From assembly GCA_947044405.1 (NCBI GenBank), contig CAMRHE010000355.1, positions 496,001 to 560,000 on the forward strand: a stretch of 64,000 nt of DNA. The letters are read 5' to 3'. Below the pieces are notes generated by a model. The model was not told where the DNA came from, did no database searches, and worked only from the letters and a program-made list of their open reading frames with translations. Position 1 is the stretch's first letter, and each line of letters opens with the position of its first letter. A program made the translations under genes and the position numbers. Below are positions 10,545 to 42,370 of the stretch, piece by piece. Origin of the DNA: Leptodactylus fallax (lineage: Eukaryota; Chordata; Amphibia; Anura; Leptodactylidae).

Positions 10545-10860
10545 ATATAGTTAACGCTCAGTGCTGTAACAGTACAGGCACAGCTCCAGGTCTCGGAAAA
10601 TACTCTGATTCTGGCAGCTTAACCCCTCAGATGCCGTGATCAATAGTGATCACAGCATCTGGGTGCATCTTGGAGCAAGATCGCCCACCTGACACCACTT
10701 GGACCCTCTATGAGGAGATTGTGGGGTCCAAGGCATTTGCCATAGCAGTCAGGAGGCAGAGCTATGATGGACCCGAACAACAGAGAAACAACGATAGTGT
10801 AAACCTAATGTAAGTACGTGCTATACAAAATAACGTTTTTTTATCCTATATGGCGAATGC

Positions 10861-10897
<37 letters not shown>

Positions 10898-11060
10898 ACG
10901 AAAAGAATGCAATTCTGCCATTGTTGTTGGGTTTCATTTTTTACAGTGTTCACTGTTACATGACATATTACTTTATTCTTTGGGCCAGTAGGACTATGGT
11001 GATACCAAATTTCTATAGTTTTTGTTATGTCTTATTACCTTTTTTCAAACAAAATTTTGC
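10545..11060 (+). repeat. Fragment of the TTAACCCCTTAA element family
   Basis: TTAACCCCTCAGATGCCGTG at about 10619 and GATACCAAATTTCTATAG near 11013 match segments of the complete element at 49308-50597. A 34-nt A-tract at 10863-10896 interrupts it. Confidence 0.55.
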
Positions 11061-11369
11061 TTTGTATTGCTAGAAGTTGTGACAGTGGACAGGAGGAGCT
11101 CCTTTCCCTCTGTGTAACTGCTTAGATTCTACACTCACTCTTGACCAAGGTATCAGAGGAGTTAAACTTCTGGGATAGGAACTAGTTTAGAATCTTCTTA
11201 CCGGTATCTGCTGTATAATCTGGCATTGGTCAGATGTGATCCCCATGTTGATTTAGTGATAACCAATGGACATATCAACATTTTTGCAGTTTGACGCAAA
11301 AGCACTGAAAGTGTTTGCAAGGTTTAAGACAACAAGTGACCACCTTAAATATTAAAAATAAATATATTC

Positions 11370-11375
11370 TTTAAT
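11370..11375 (-). promoter_or_regulatory. Possible poly(A) signal ATTAAA of TCAIM
   Basis: An ATTAAA on the minus strand lies about 235 nt past the TCAIM stop codon. No canonical AATAAA was found between 11340 and 11608 on that strand, so this is the best nearby candidate. Confidence 0.3.
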
Positions 11376-11607
11376 TAACACATCTTTCAAAACTTTAAAT
11401 CTTGGGTAACTGTTCTCATGCCATTTGCAATGTTATAACTTGAACATCCTGTTTGAATGGCGGCTTTAGTGGGGCCAAAGATTGTCACAGTCGATAGCTC
11501 CAGTAAAGTATTTCTCATCTACTCATATATATCACTTTATATTAACTTTATAGAAATGTATAGAAAATAGTCATATTGCTGTTGTCAATCACATAATGCA
11601 ATGTGTT

Positions 11608-32370
<20,763 letters not shown>

Positions 32371-32399
<29 letters not shown>

Positions 32400-32440
32400 G
32401 TCAGTTTCGGTGTGAAACCCAGGTGAAATCAAATAAGAGC
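32371..32440 (-). CDS. TCAIM: TCAIM exon with start codon
   Basis: A TTTTAG acceptor precedes 32440 and a GTAAGC donor follows 32371. The ATG is at 32399-32397, leaving 41 nt of 5' untranslated sequence in this exon. It encodes residues 1-10 (MFACCRATKR) and ends in phase 2; the split Arg codon completes in the next exon. Confidence 0.9.
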
Positions 32441-32856
32441 CTAAAACAGAAACAGACAGAAATGATAAGGCCCAGTTCACACTTTCATGTACTTTTAATG
32501 GCCGAAACTCGATAGGAGTCATAAAAAAAAAAAAAAAAAAAAAATGATAAAGGTTTAGGACTGCTCTTGTAGGAAACCCTCCCCCCCACAAATATATACA
32601 GTAAATATTGTATATTTTTTAAATAGCTTCTCCAATATGCAGCTAGGGTACCCAAGCAGTGGCTGGAGGGCTGAATTTTACAAGAACACACAAAAGAAAA
32701 TGTAAATCTGCTTTTGTTTTCAGATATTTGGTGAATCAACACAAATACTATAGATTTACTACTGAAATTCCATTCCTGAATACAGATTTTAGGACTGTGA
32801 CTGCAAGAAGTCATACACTCTTCCACTACTTTCAATGGCTAACACGGTACAACATT

Positions 32857-33210
32857 GGAAGAGTGAAGAAATCAGGCGATACCTTTTAGAGGCTAACTGA
32901 GTATATTTATAAGTAAGCTTTCAGGAGTACTCGCTCCCTTCATCAGACATGGTGTGATACAAGAACTGAAAATTAACAGATTTTTATACACATGGTTTTC
33001 AAAGCATTTTAGAGTCCTTAAAAAAATTGCAATCTAAGTAGAGAAGTTATTTACAACAGGTCAAAAAAACAGTCTGGAAACTTGTGGTGCGTGACGGAGG
33101 GATCAGTAATCACACCATGTCTGCTGAAGGGAGCGAGTACTCCTGAAAGCTTACTTATAAATATACTCAGTTAGCCTCTAAAAGGTATCGCCTGATTTCT
33201 TCACTCTTCC
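32857..33210. mobile_element. Inverted-repeat element with hammerhead-like cores
   Basis: Two 102-bp arms (32857-32958 and 33109-33210) are nearly exact inverted repeats around a spacer of about 150 nt. On the minus strand the left arm carries CTGATGA, a GGAG/CTCC stem, then GAAAGC, the order of a hammerhead core; the right arm carries the plus-strand version with CTGCTGA. Short direct repeats (CCACTACTTTCAATGGCTAA) lie on both sides at about 32823 and 33209. Stem I is not evident. It may be a non-autonomous Penelope-type repeat. Confidence 0.55.
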
Positions 33211-33299
33211 ACTACTTTCAATGGCTAACACAGTACAACATTATACTACGGTACAACATTATACTACTACTAAAGATTTTCCCATAAATAGATAAGAGC

Positions 33300-34005
33300 A
33301 CTCTTATTCCACAACTGGCCGTGTAGACCCTGCACACTCGTAGGCTGACAAAGCTGGAGTCCCAACTAATCCTATAAATGCTCACTAGGCAATAAACCTA
33401 GTAACTGGGCAGACTATGGAAGCATTACAATCTGGCAGATACACACTATGGCGCATAATAGTGTGTGCAGGAATGCGGTTTATGTGGGGGGGGCAGTTGG
33501 AGGCGGTGGTTTGTGCGGAGGGGTTGGGGGCGGCGGTTCGGGGGCCCCCCCCCCCCATGTCAAATGTTCGCCTTGGGGCCCAGCCATTCCTAGTTATGCC
33601 ACTGGCCTAGCATTATCCTGCTGGAAAATGCCAATTGACAGGCTTGTAATGAGAGGCAACACATGTGGTTGTAGGATGTCCTGCACATATTGCTGAGCTA
33701 TTGGTGTACCTTATATCACAACTAGGGGAGACCAAAGTCATCTATGATGACTCCCCAGAACATCACCAGCAGTTGGAGCAGTTTGTCACCTCACATCAAA
33801 GGCAGGATTGAAGCGCTTACTACAAGGCCTCTGTAACTGTACAGTGGGCCACTCCATACTATATAAGCAAAGGTGAGCTGAGCTGCAGTAATCATTGCTG
33901 ACACTACACAGTGGATGGAGCTGTTCATTTACAACACCAAGGAGGCTCCCCAGGTCAGTTGACCGGGGGTACAGTCCTATTATGATCTGTCCCAAGAATA
34001 AGTCA
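33300..34005 (-). pseudogene. Tc1-like fragment interrupted by a hAT-type end
   Basis: CATTATCCTGCTGGAAAATG and AATGAGAGGCAACACATGTG at 33610-33680 match the Tc1-like remnant at 53050-53800, which encodes the QDNA-type catalytic segment on the minus strand. At 33604, in reverse complement, CAGTGGCATAACTAGGAATG marks a typical hAT terminus, preceded by a long G/C tract (33484-33556). The frame is destroyed. Confidence 0.5.
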
Positions 34006-34402
34006 TCAATATCAAATGCAACCCAACAACTGCCAGAACTTGGTCCAATTATACTTTTCACATGCATGAATGAGAAGTGACAAAGAGCCAAGTGAGTGTT
34101 TCCATCATTCTTCATTGACTTGGGGATCGTCATGGACAGGCATGGCTAAAGTATCACTGTGACAATTATTGGGGTCTATTTCCTGTAGGTTCATTGTATT
34201 TCAGCAGCACTGTGTATTGGGGATGGGTGTCCTCTATGATGCTGTGACCTTCAACGACCACAGCATGATAGTAGACCTGCTAAAAGTCACAGCATCATAG
34301 ATCCCTAAGAGGCGGTGGATTTGGTTCAGTTAAGCCACCAGTTATCAGACATATTTTGTGGATACAAAATAAGTGCCCCTAAAAAGCATGTGGCACTCCA
34401 GA

Positions 34403-34626
34403 TAAGGCTACATTCACAGCTATGTCTGATTCTCCGTCACAGTGTATCTTGAAAATGATTGGCCGAAAAAGTCCAGAAAGTTCACCTTTTTTTCGTCTGC
34501 CAGTTTCAGTTTATAAGACTGGACACTAAACAGATCCCATTAAAGTCAATGGGGTCTGTTGGGCTCTGTATGTGACCGCTCCGATGTACCAGAAAAACAG
34601 ATGGGTCGACGCTAGTGTGAACTTAG
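34403..34626. mobile_element. hAT-type MITE
   Basis: The ends TAAGGCTACATTCACAGC and, reversed, CTAAGTTCACACTAGCGTC are inverted; the interior has CCATTAAAGTCAATGGGGTC. A partial relative sits at about 35068-35210 inside the tandem array. Confidence 0.6.
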
Positions 34627-34944
34627 CGCAACTAGACAGCCTTTTAGAACAGATTTTGAGGTCACAGCTGCAGAGATGGGGGCTTTGTTTGCCGCCTTAG
34701 ATCTCCATACAGGTGAAATACATACAGTGATATCTATAGACGTGTCCATTATCCAGGTAAAAAAATACTGCCCTCCAGTCCCAAAAATTAGTGCTTGTCA
34801 GATAAGGGACCACAGTTCAGCAGATAAGACCAGAGCTGTTAGAAACCAGTCATACATTTTTATAGTTAATTCAAGGGGTTTCCATGATGAGGAGGACAAC
34901 TTCATGGACCATACTCTTAGAGATGTGACGTTCAATATTACATA

Positions 34945-36305
34945 TGGTACCTGTATATAATATACAGGCACTGCCCCAGGACTATTTACAGGGCTCTGGG
35001 TGTGCACACAGGGTAATGAGACACTCAGGATTACATATGGAGAAAATGGAACTGTTATCATTGTAAATCTAGGTTCACACTTGCGCTGGGGTTCCCATTC
35101 TTCGGGTCTGCTTGGGGACCCAAAAAACGGAAACCCAATCCACTTGCAAAGCGGTTACCCCCGGAAACCCGTGGACCCCATAGACTATAATGAATTGCCA
35201 TTCAATAAATCTCTTTGAAACTATAATACGCAGGCACTGTATAGGACCAGGACTATATACAGAGCTCTGGCTATGCACACATTGTAACGTTAAGTTCTAG
35301 TGAATGTATGTAATACACAAACAGTCGCCCAGGACTATATCCAGGGCCCTGCTGTGCACACAGTGTAATGTTAGGTTCTGGTGAATGTATATAATACACA
35401 GGCACCGCATAGGACCAGGACTATATATAGGTCTGTGCATGCAGTGCAATGTTAGGTTCTGGTGAATGTATATAATACACACACACTGTATAGGACCAGG
35501 ACTATATATAGGGCTCTGCTGTGCACACAGTGTAATGTTAGGTTCTGCTGAATGTATATAATACACAGGCACTAGCCCAGGACTATATACAAGACTCTGC
35601 TGTGCATGCAGAGTAACATATATAAAACACAGGCACTGTATAGGACCAGGACTATATATAGGGCTCTGCTGTGCACACAGTGTAATGTTAGGTTCTGCTG
35701 AATGTATATAATACACAGGCACTACCCCAGGACTATATACAAGACTCTGCTGTGCATGCAGAGTAACATATATAAAACACAGGCACTGTATAGGACCAGG
35801 ACTATATATAGGGCTCTGCTGTGCACACAGTGTAATGTTAGGTTCTGCTGAATGTATATAATACACAGGCACTACCCCAGGACTATATACAAGACTCTGC
35901 TGTGCATGCAGAGTAACATATATAAAACACAGGCACTGTATAGGACCAGGACTATATATAGGGCTCTGCTGTGCATTCAGTGTAATGTTAGGTTCTGGTG
36001 AATGTATATAAAACACAGGCACTGTATAGGACCAGGACTATATATAGGGCTCTGCTGTGCACACAGTGTAATGTTAGGTTCTGCTGAATGTATATAATAC
36101 ACAGGCACTAGCCCAGGACTATATACAAGACTCTGCTGTGCACACAGTGTAATGTTAGGTTCTGGTGAATGTATATAATACACAGGCACTACCCCAGGAC
36201 TATATACAAGACTCTGCTGTGCATGCAGAGTAACATATATAAAACACAGGCACTGTATAGGACCAGGACTATATATAGAGCTCTGCTGTGCACACAGTGT
36301 AGCAA
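34945..36305. repeat. Tandem array with exact 150-bp higher-order period
   Basis: Monomers of the type CAGGCACTGTATAGGACCAG / ACTATATATAGGGCTCTGC / GTGCACACAGTGTAATG recur throughout. In 35500-36000 two monomer types of about 83 and 67 bp alternate, and GACTATATACAAGACTCTGC recurs at 35581, 35731 and 35881, exactly 150 bp apart. The outer units are more diverged and one is interrupted by a MITE fragment. Because 150 is divisible by three, long frames with a 50-residue period appear on the minus strand. The array lies just inside the presumed first TCAIM intron. Confidence 0.85.
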
Positions 36306-36439
36306 TAATGTCATGTATTGGATACCTTTGCAGCAGACTCACACTACACCACACCTACTGACCATCCACTCCAGCCAGGACATATACACTACGTTACTAC
36401 AGCAGACATCTGTGTTTTGGTTGTCCTCCCACTGTTTAA

Positions 36440-36760
36440 CCCCTCCCTCTCCAGCCTGTGAGCGCGCTCACCTTCTGTGTCATTCTTCATGCATTACATA
36501 ACAGGCTCTCCTCAATGTTCACTTGATGCGTTTACCCTGCGTTACATAGGACACGCTATATGCACCCACAATGCGCTCCCCTCTATGCAGCGAGGTACAG
36601 TGGGCCACAACCTGCCCTTCAGCTGAGGAGGCGGGGCCGTGCATGTGAAAGCGCAGCCCTGTGATATGCTGAAGCCTGAGGCTGCACCGCCCCCTTGTGA
36701 GACACCTCGGGAAATGCAGGTTACGGCCCACCGATTCGTCAGCAGATTGTCATTATGGGT
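36440..36760 (-). promoter_or_regulatory. TCAIM: Probable TCAIM promoter and first non-coding exon
   Basis: The block is richer in G+C and CpG than its surroundings (for example GGAGGCGGGGCCGTGCATG near 36628, with a GC-box-like GGCGGGGC). On the minus strand a good donor, AAG followed by GTGAGC, lies at 36472/36471. An upstream non-coding exon ending there would splice to the exon at 32440. The transcription start is not determined. Confidence 0.5.
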
Positions 36761-37574
36761 TCCTTGCAATTAATATTCTACGAAGGAGAAAGCAGCGCTG
36801 TCACCTCACAAGACTCAGCTAAGGTTACATTCAGTTATGGTGCACGGTTCACATTATGCTACCTGCACCTGTTATGCAGCATGCAGTACAGTTACTCTCC
36901 CTCCTACAAATTATTTGCAGTAAGAAGTTTTCTTAGGCTAAATTCACACGCAGTTTCCATTCAACTTTGTACAGATTTTTGAGCTACAGCAAGAATTGGT
37001 TGCAATAAGTTAGATACGTATGGGACTACTTACATCACGTTTTTTTACATTGGTTTAGCAGGTCATTTTAAAGAAGACCTTTCACCACCTCTAACAAGTC
37101 CAGCTCTTTACATCACTTAAGAGGTGTTGCTCCACTTAGTCCTGCAGAGTTGGAATTTTTTTTCCGTAGCCCCCACCATTCCTATGCAATCAGTGCTGTT
37201 ATTTTTTGAGCCTGTTATTCCAACATCAGCTGTAAGAGGCCAATGTGGGGTATTTAAATATGGCCCAATGTTAATGTGTGCAATCTGTTCCTGCACTGAT
37301 CACGGGCATTAAGGTCCCAATCAGCCTTAAGCAAGGCACCATTTGGTGGAGGATTCTATTAAAGGCTCCCAGGCTTGTCTGGCATAGCCTTGTATTGAAA
37401 CCATGGTCTCCATCCCCCTGCTGGTTTCTCACCTGTCCTTTCCTGATGTCTCTGATTGTATCTGCACGTTTCCACACCCCCTATTTACACCTGATTCACA
37501 TAAAACTAATGTATTCCTAGTTATAAATGTAAGGCCACTGGTCAATTTGCATTTTCAAAGTGCATCTCTAAAGT

Positions 37575-40500
37575 GTGCAGACCAGAGTTAGACCAGAAGG
37601 GAACCTAGCTATTATCTACAGAAATGCTTCTCACTATAATCTTGTTCTTCCTATATTTGTAAAAACCACTTTTCCACCCCAAATCAGCTATGTCCCTAAG
37701 AATATCTTTATCTCTCCATCTATCCTACCCCACCATCTGAACTTCTCTGCACAGCTACTTACAAACCTACAAGCTTTCTGCCTGCTACACCTGCTATCCC
37801 TCTCCCTGCTACTCTTTACTTCTGGTGACATATCTCCTAATCCTGGACCACCCCAGCACTTCCCTGCTGTCTGATCTTTCCGCACAACCGGCATCAGCGT
37901 ACGGAACCTCCTAAATCTTACACCTATTTTACCCGCTCCTGCCCCTCCCCACGCTCTCCCCGATGCATTATGGAATGCTCTCTCTGTACGTAATAAACTT
38001 GACTACATCCACAACCTCTTCATTTCTCATAAATTATCCTTTCTTGGTATCACAGAAACATGGATAACACCCTCAGTCACCACCTCCCCTGCTGCCCTCT
38101 CCTATGGAGGTCTGCAATTCTCGCACACTCCCCGCCCCAACAATAAACCTGGTGTCTGACAAACCTCCTGTCTGACAACTGCTCTTTCACCCCAATCCAA
38201 CCCTACCTGCTCTCACCCTCCCCTCCTTTGAAGTGCACTCTGTTCACATTTACTCGCCCTTCAACCTCCAACTGGCCGTCATATATAGACCGCCAGGACC
38301 AACTGCTGCCTTTATTGACCACTTCACCACCTGGATAATGCACTTTCTATCCACTGACACCCCTACCATCATCATGGGTGATTTCAACATCCCCATTAAC
38401 ACAAACCACCCCTCCGCTTCCAGTCTCCTGTCCCTCACTGCCTCACAAAGGGGCACACGCTCGACCTCATATTCACCCACCTCTGCTCTCTAATCAACCT
38501 CTCTAACTCTCCGTCCACGTTCTCTGACCACAACCTGCTGACACTCTCTGCCCTCTCCTCTGTAATAGACCCCCCCAACCCCTAAACCAACATGCCCGCC
38601 ACAGTAGCTTTAATCGCCTGGACATCCGTACGCTCTCAGACTCTCTCCTACCACTTGCTGACATAACCTCACTCCAGGATGCAGATTCCGCCGCTGACTT
38701 CTACAAAACACCATCACTTCAGCCCTTGACTCTGTAGCCTCCTTCACTAACACCAGAGCCCGACCAATCAATAGGAAACCCTGGCACACTGACCTGACTA
38801 AAAAACTGAGACGTGCCTCATGGGCTTGCAGAACCCCTCTGGAAGAAAAGCCACTTCCAGGAGGACTTCCTTAGGTACAAAGAGGCAGTTCTCACATTCA
38901 AGAATGCACTCACCTCTACAAAGCAGGTCTACTTCTCCACACTAATATCTGACCTATCCCGCAACCCCAAACAGATATTCACTACCTTCAACTCCCTTCT
39001 CCGTGCTTCTGCGCCCCCTCCAACATCACTTATCACAGCTGATGACTTTGCCTCTTATTTCAAAAGCAAAATTGACACCATCAGACAGTCTCACCCTACA
39101 CACCCGACAACCACTCTACCCAACTGCTTGGTGCTCTTCATATTTAACCTGTTTCTCCACCGTCGCTGATGAAAAGCTCTCCACCCTAATCTCTAAATCC
39201 CACCTCACCTCCTGCGCGCTAGACCCGATCCAGTCACATCTCATCCCTAAACTCTCTGAAGTCATTACTCCTGCCCTAACCCATCTCTTCAATCTATCCC
39301 TATCCAATGGATCCTTCCCTTCTGCCTTCAAACATGCTACCGTCACACCTATACCTAAGAAACCATCCCTTGACCCGTCCTCTCCAGCCAACTATCGCCC
39401 CATCTCACTGCTTCCATACGCCTCTAAATTGCTGGAGCAACACTCCGAACTATCCTCCTATCTCTCGTCCAATGTGTTCTTTGACAGACTATAGTCAGGT
39501 TTCAGACCCCATCACTCCACAGAAACTGCCCTAACCAAGGTCACTAATGACCTTCTAACTGCCAAAGCCAAGCGTCACTACTCTATCCTCCTCCTCCTCG
39601 ACCTCTCCTCTGCCTTTGACACAGTCGACCATTCCCTCCTGCTAGAAACACTCTCATCCCTTGGCATCTCAGACCTGGCCCATTCCTGGATCTCCTCCTA
39701 CCTCACCAACCGCACATTCAGTGTCTCCCACTCGCACACCACATCCCCGCCACACCCTCTTTGTGTAGGTGTCCCCCAAGGCTCCATCCTAGGACCCCTC
39801 CTGTTCTCCATCTACACCCTCGGCCTTGGCCAACTCATAGAATCTGACGACACCCAAATATATCTCTCTGGACCAGACATTACCTCTCTGTTGTTTAGAG
39901 TCCCAGAGCCGTAGCCTCCTTTCTCTCCTCCCGCTTTCTCGAACGCAACATGGAGAAAACGGAGTTCATAATCTTCACCCCTCCTCGCACGGCCCCCCTA
40001 CCTGACCTATCTATCAAAGTTAATGGAACCACACTCACCCCACTCCCACAGGTCCGCTGCCTTGGGATAACCTTAGACTCTGGCCTATCCTTCAAGCCGC
40101 ATATTCAAACCCTCAACACCTCCTGCCGTCTCCAACTCAAGAACATCCATCGAATCTGCTCCTTCCTACCCCTGAAACTACAAAGATGCTAGTCCACGCC
40201 CTCATAATCTCTCACCTAGACTACTGGAACACCCTTCTCCATGGCCTCCCAGTTAACACTCTCACCCCCCTCCAGTCCACCTTAAACTGTGCTGCTCGCT
40301 TAATACACCTCTCCCCCCGTTCTTCATCTGTCGCTCCCCTCTGCCAATCCCTTCTCTGGCTACCCGTTGCCCAGCTAATAGAGTTCAAATTACTAATGCT
40401 GACATACAAAGCCATCCACAACCTGTCCCCTCCATATATCTCCGACCTAATCTCCCGCTACCTGCCCACACGTAACCTCCGATACTCCAAAGACCTCCTA

Positions 40501-40671
40501 CTCCACTATGCTCTTATCCGCTCTTCACACAATCGTCTCCAAGACTTCTCTCGTACATCCCCCATACTCTGGAACTCATTACCAAGACACATAAGGCTGA
40601 TCCCCACAGTCACAAGCTTCAAGAAGGCCCTGAAGACTCACCTATTCAGGAAGGCCTACAACCTCCAATAA
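37575..40671 (+). pseudogene. L2-type ORF with endonuclease and reverse transcriptase, broken
   Basis: The former polyprotein copied LINE RNA into nicked DNA. Visible parts are a 2A-like motif (37824-37850); KLDYIHNLFISHKLSFLGIT and ETW (about 37990-38060) and GDFN (38377-38388) of the endonuclease; TPIPKK, ANYRPISLLP and [16 protein letters not shown] of the reverse transcriptase (39350-39640); [16 protein letters not shown]; then the catalytic FADD-type box reduced to SDDTQIYL after a small deletion (about 39846). The conserved C-terminal segment DLISRYLPTRNLRYS to HLFRKAYNL is open at 40186-40671. Several frameshifts and stops (for example 38158, 39494) make it non-functional. Confidence 0.85.
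37824..37850 (+). other. 2A-like motif GDISPNPGP
   Basis: The hydrophobic run LLSLSLLLFTS leads into GDISPNPGP. The 2A consensus is DxExNPGP, and such motifs are known near the start of some L2/CR1-type LINE proteins, where they cause ribosome skipping before the final Pro. Here Ser replaces the usual Glu, so activity may be reduced. Confidence 0.6.
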
Positions 40672-41271
40672 CGCTACTGTCACCACACCACCACCTGTAC
40701 AGTCTCTACCCTCACCTACTGTCTCTATCCCACTTCCCTCACAGATTGTAAGCCCTTGTGGGCAGGGCCCCCTATCCCACTGTGCCAGTTGGTCACTGTT
40801 AGTATTATCTGTTTTGTATATTTTGTGTACCGTATGTAAATCCGCAAATGTAAAGCACCATGGAATTAATGGTGCTATATAAACAATAATAATAATATTA
40901 CAGGCTTCTCTGTGCAGCCTGTAATGCAAGTGGTGTCAGTTTGAAATGCATTAGCATTGTAATGCATTGCATTATTGATCAGGCCCCCTGGGGTTTAAGA
41001 CTCCTAGGGGGGGTCTAATAATTACAGTACACAAAAAAAAAGTATTAAAAAAAATTAGAATCACCCTCCTTTTCCTAGAACAAATATAAAAGTGAAAAAA
41101 AAAAGTGAAACATATACACATCCCTGTGTCCGAAAACACCCGGTCTACAAACTTGAATGCCGTAGCAGGAAAAAAAAAAATCAGTTTCTGTTTTCACTCT
41201 TAAAAATTTTAATAAAAACGATCAAAGCAATAGTCATTTCCCAAAATGCTATAAGTAAGGCTAAGGCCCTA

Positions 41272-41536
41272 ATAAGTAGTGGGCTATAGGAGAAACCGCA
41301 GCAGCAATGCATCGCTATTTTTCCAGCAACACTTTTCACAGAAAGTCCACAGAGGTTTCCTTTCTGCTTCCATTATACTTATTGGGAAACCACCGGTGTT
41401 TCCATAGGTATAACTGACATGCTGCGTTTTCCAAAACTGCAACGGTTTTGGAAATCGCTGCGTGTCTGCTGCGCGTATTTTTCCACAGTGTGTGGATGGG
41501 ATTCACTAGGCCACATGGGACCCCAGCCTAAAAAGT
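41272..41536. mobile_element. hAT-type MITE
   Basis: The left end TAAGGCTAAGGCCCTAATAA and the right end, reversed, TTTAGGCTGGGGTCCCATGT are inverted. Inner pairs such as AAACTGCAACGGTTTTGG are palindromic. The DIRS element inserted at or beside its right edge. Confidence 0.55.
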
Positions 41537-41553
41537 ATATTCCCCTTACGTCC

Positions 41554-41682
41554 GACAGCAGCACAATATGGGGTATCTCTGCCCCTGTGTGTTGTTTAGG
41601 ACAGGTGGAACCTTTAATTAGCACCAAAAAGGTGCCTCCTACTAGCCCTATAAGAGGGCACAAGAGACCTCCCTCCACTGTG
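41554..41682 (+). repeat. DIRS left inverted terminal repeat
   Basis: It runs GACAGCAGCACAATATGGGG through AGGTGCCTCCTACTAGCCC to CCTCCCTCCACTGTG and is nearly the exact complement of 46754-46882. The outer 15 bases (41539-41553) are specific to the left end and reappear as their complement in the internal complementary region. Confidence 0.85.
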
Positions 41683-42370
41683 TTTTTTTCTGTCCTGTGT
41701 GGAACAGGTGGACGGAGGTCTCTTGTGACCTCCCGGTGCTAGGGGTTTTAGTTACTCCTGGCTTACCTTCTTGGGGTACCTCGGTCCCAAAGAAAAAACC
41801 TCCGGTCCTTCGGGCCTTCGCACCGCAGCGCAGCGTTATCCGGCATCCATCTGCAGGCAGTGCGATCCCGGAAGTAAGCAGGGAACCTCCTCGGCCGGAA
41901 CTTTTCTCCGGTTCCGTGTTCCCAGGGGAAGGAAGCCTTTGCGCACCACCGTGCCCTACTTACGGTTTTCTCGGAAAAAGTGCGGTAAGTTTGGAAATTT
42001 AAAATTTAAAGGCAAAATATAGAATTGATTTTTGCTGCTTGTATTTTGAGCCTCTGGCTTAGGCTTATGCTCCTCTATGTTCCAGTATGGCGTTTGACTT
42101 GTTTTGGTGCTGTATAAATGTTTCTTTGTTGGCTTCCTCCCCTCGCTGCTGGATATTACATTTAAAAGGTCTGAATGCAGTCCTTTATTTGTTGAGTGAG
42201 CTAGCTCCTCTGCTGCGGGTTGCGGTGGCTGTTTTTTTTTTCTGACGGTTTTTTTTCTCTCTTCAAGTGACCGATTCAAAAAAAAAAAAAAGAGGTACCC
42301 CTTGGGTTTTTATGCGATGCTTGGCGATCCTTTCCTGTTTCAGTGTCACGTGGCTGTTTGATGTTTCAGA

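Larger units (their letters stand above)
37400..40899 (+). mobile_element. L2-clade non-LTR retrotransposon (LINE)
   Basis: The order is a 5' region with a 2A-like motif, an apurinic-type endonuclease, a reverse transcriptase, a C-terminal domain, and a 3' end with AGATTGTAAGCCCTTGTGGG, GTAAAGCACCATGGAATTAA, GGTGCTATATAAA and an (AATAAT)n tail. This is the plan of L2-clade LINEs. The 5' limit is uncertain. The element lies upstream of the TCAIM promoter. Confidence 0.85.

Noticed and set aside
35297..36022. 241-codon minus-strand ORF of 50-residue repeats
   Set aside because: It arises because the 150-bp tandem unit is divisible by three and happens to lack stops in that frame. It has no start context, no known domain, and lies within the satellite array.
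34945..36305. Possible CRISPR-like array
   Set aside because: Repeats are head-to-tail without unique spacers of constant length, and the DNA is vertebrate.
41697..42022. Arg/Pro/Ser-rich ORFs at the left of the DIRS element
   Set aside because: They lie in the DIRS leader between the terminal repeat and the gag-like region, and no conserved motif is visible.
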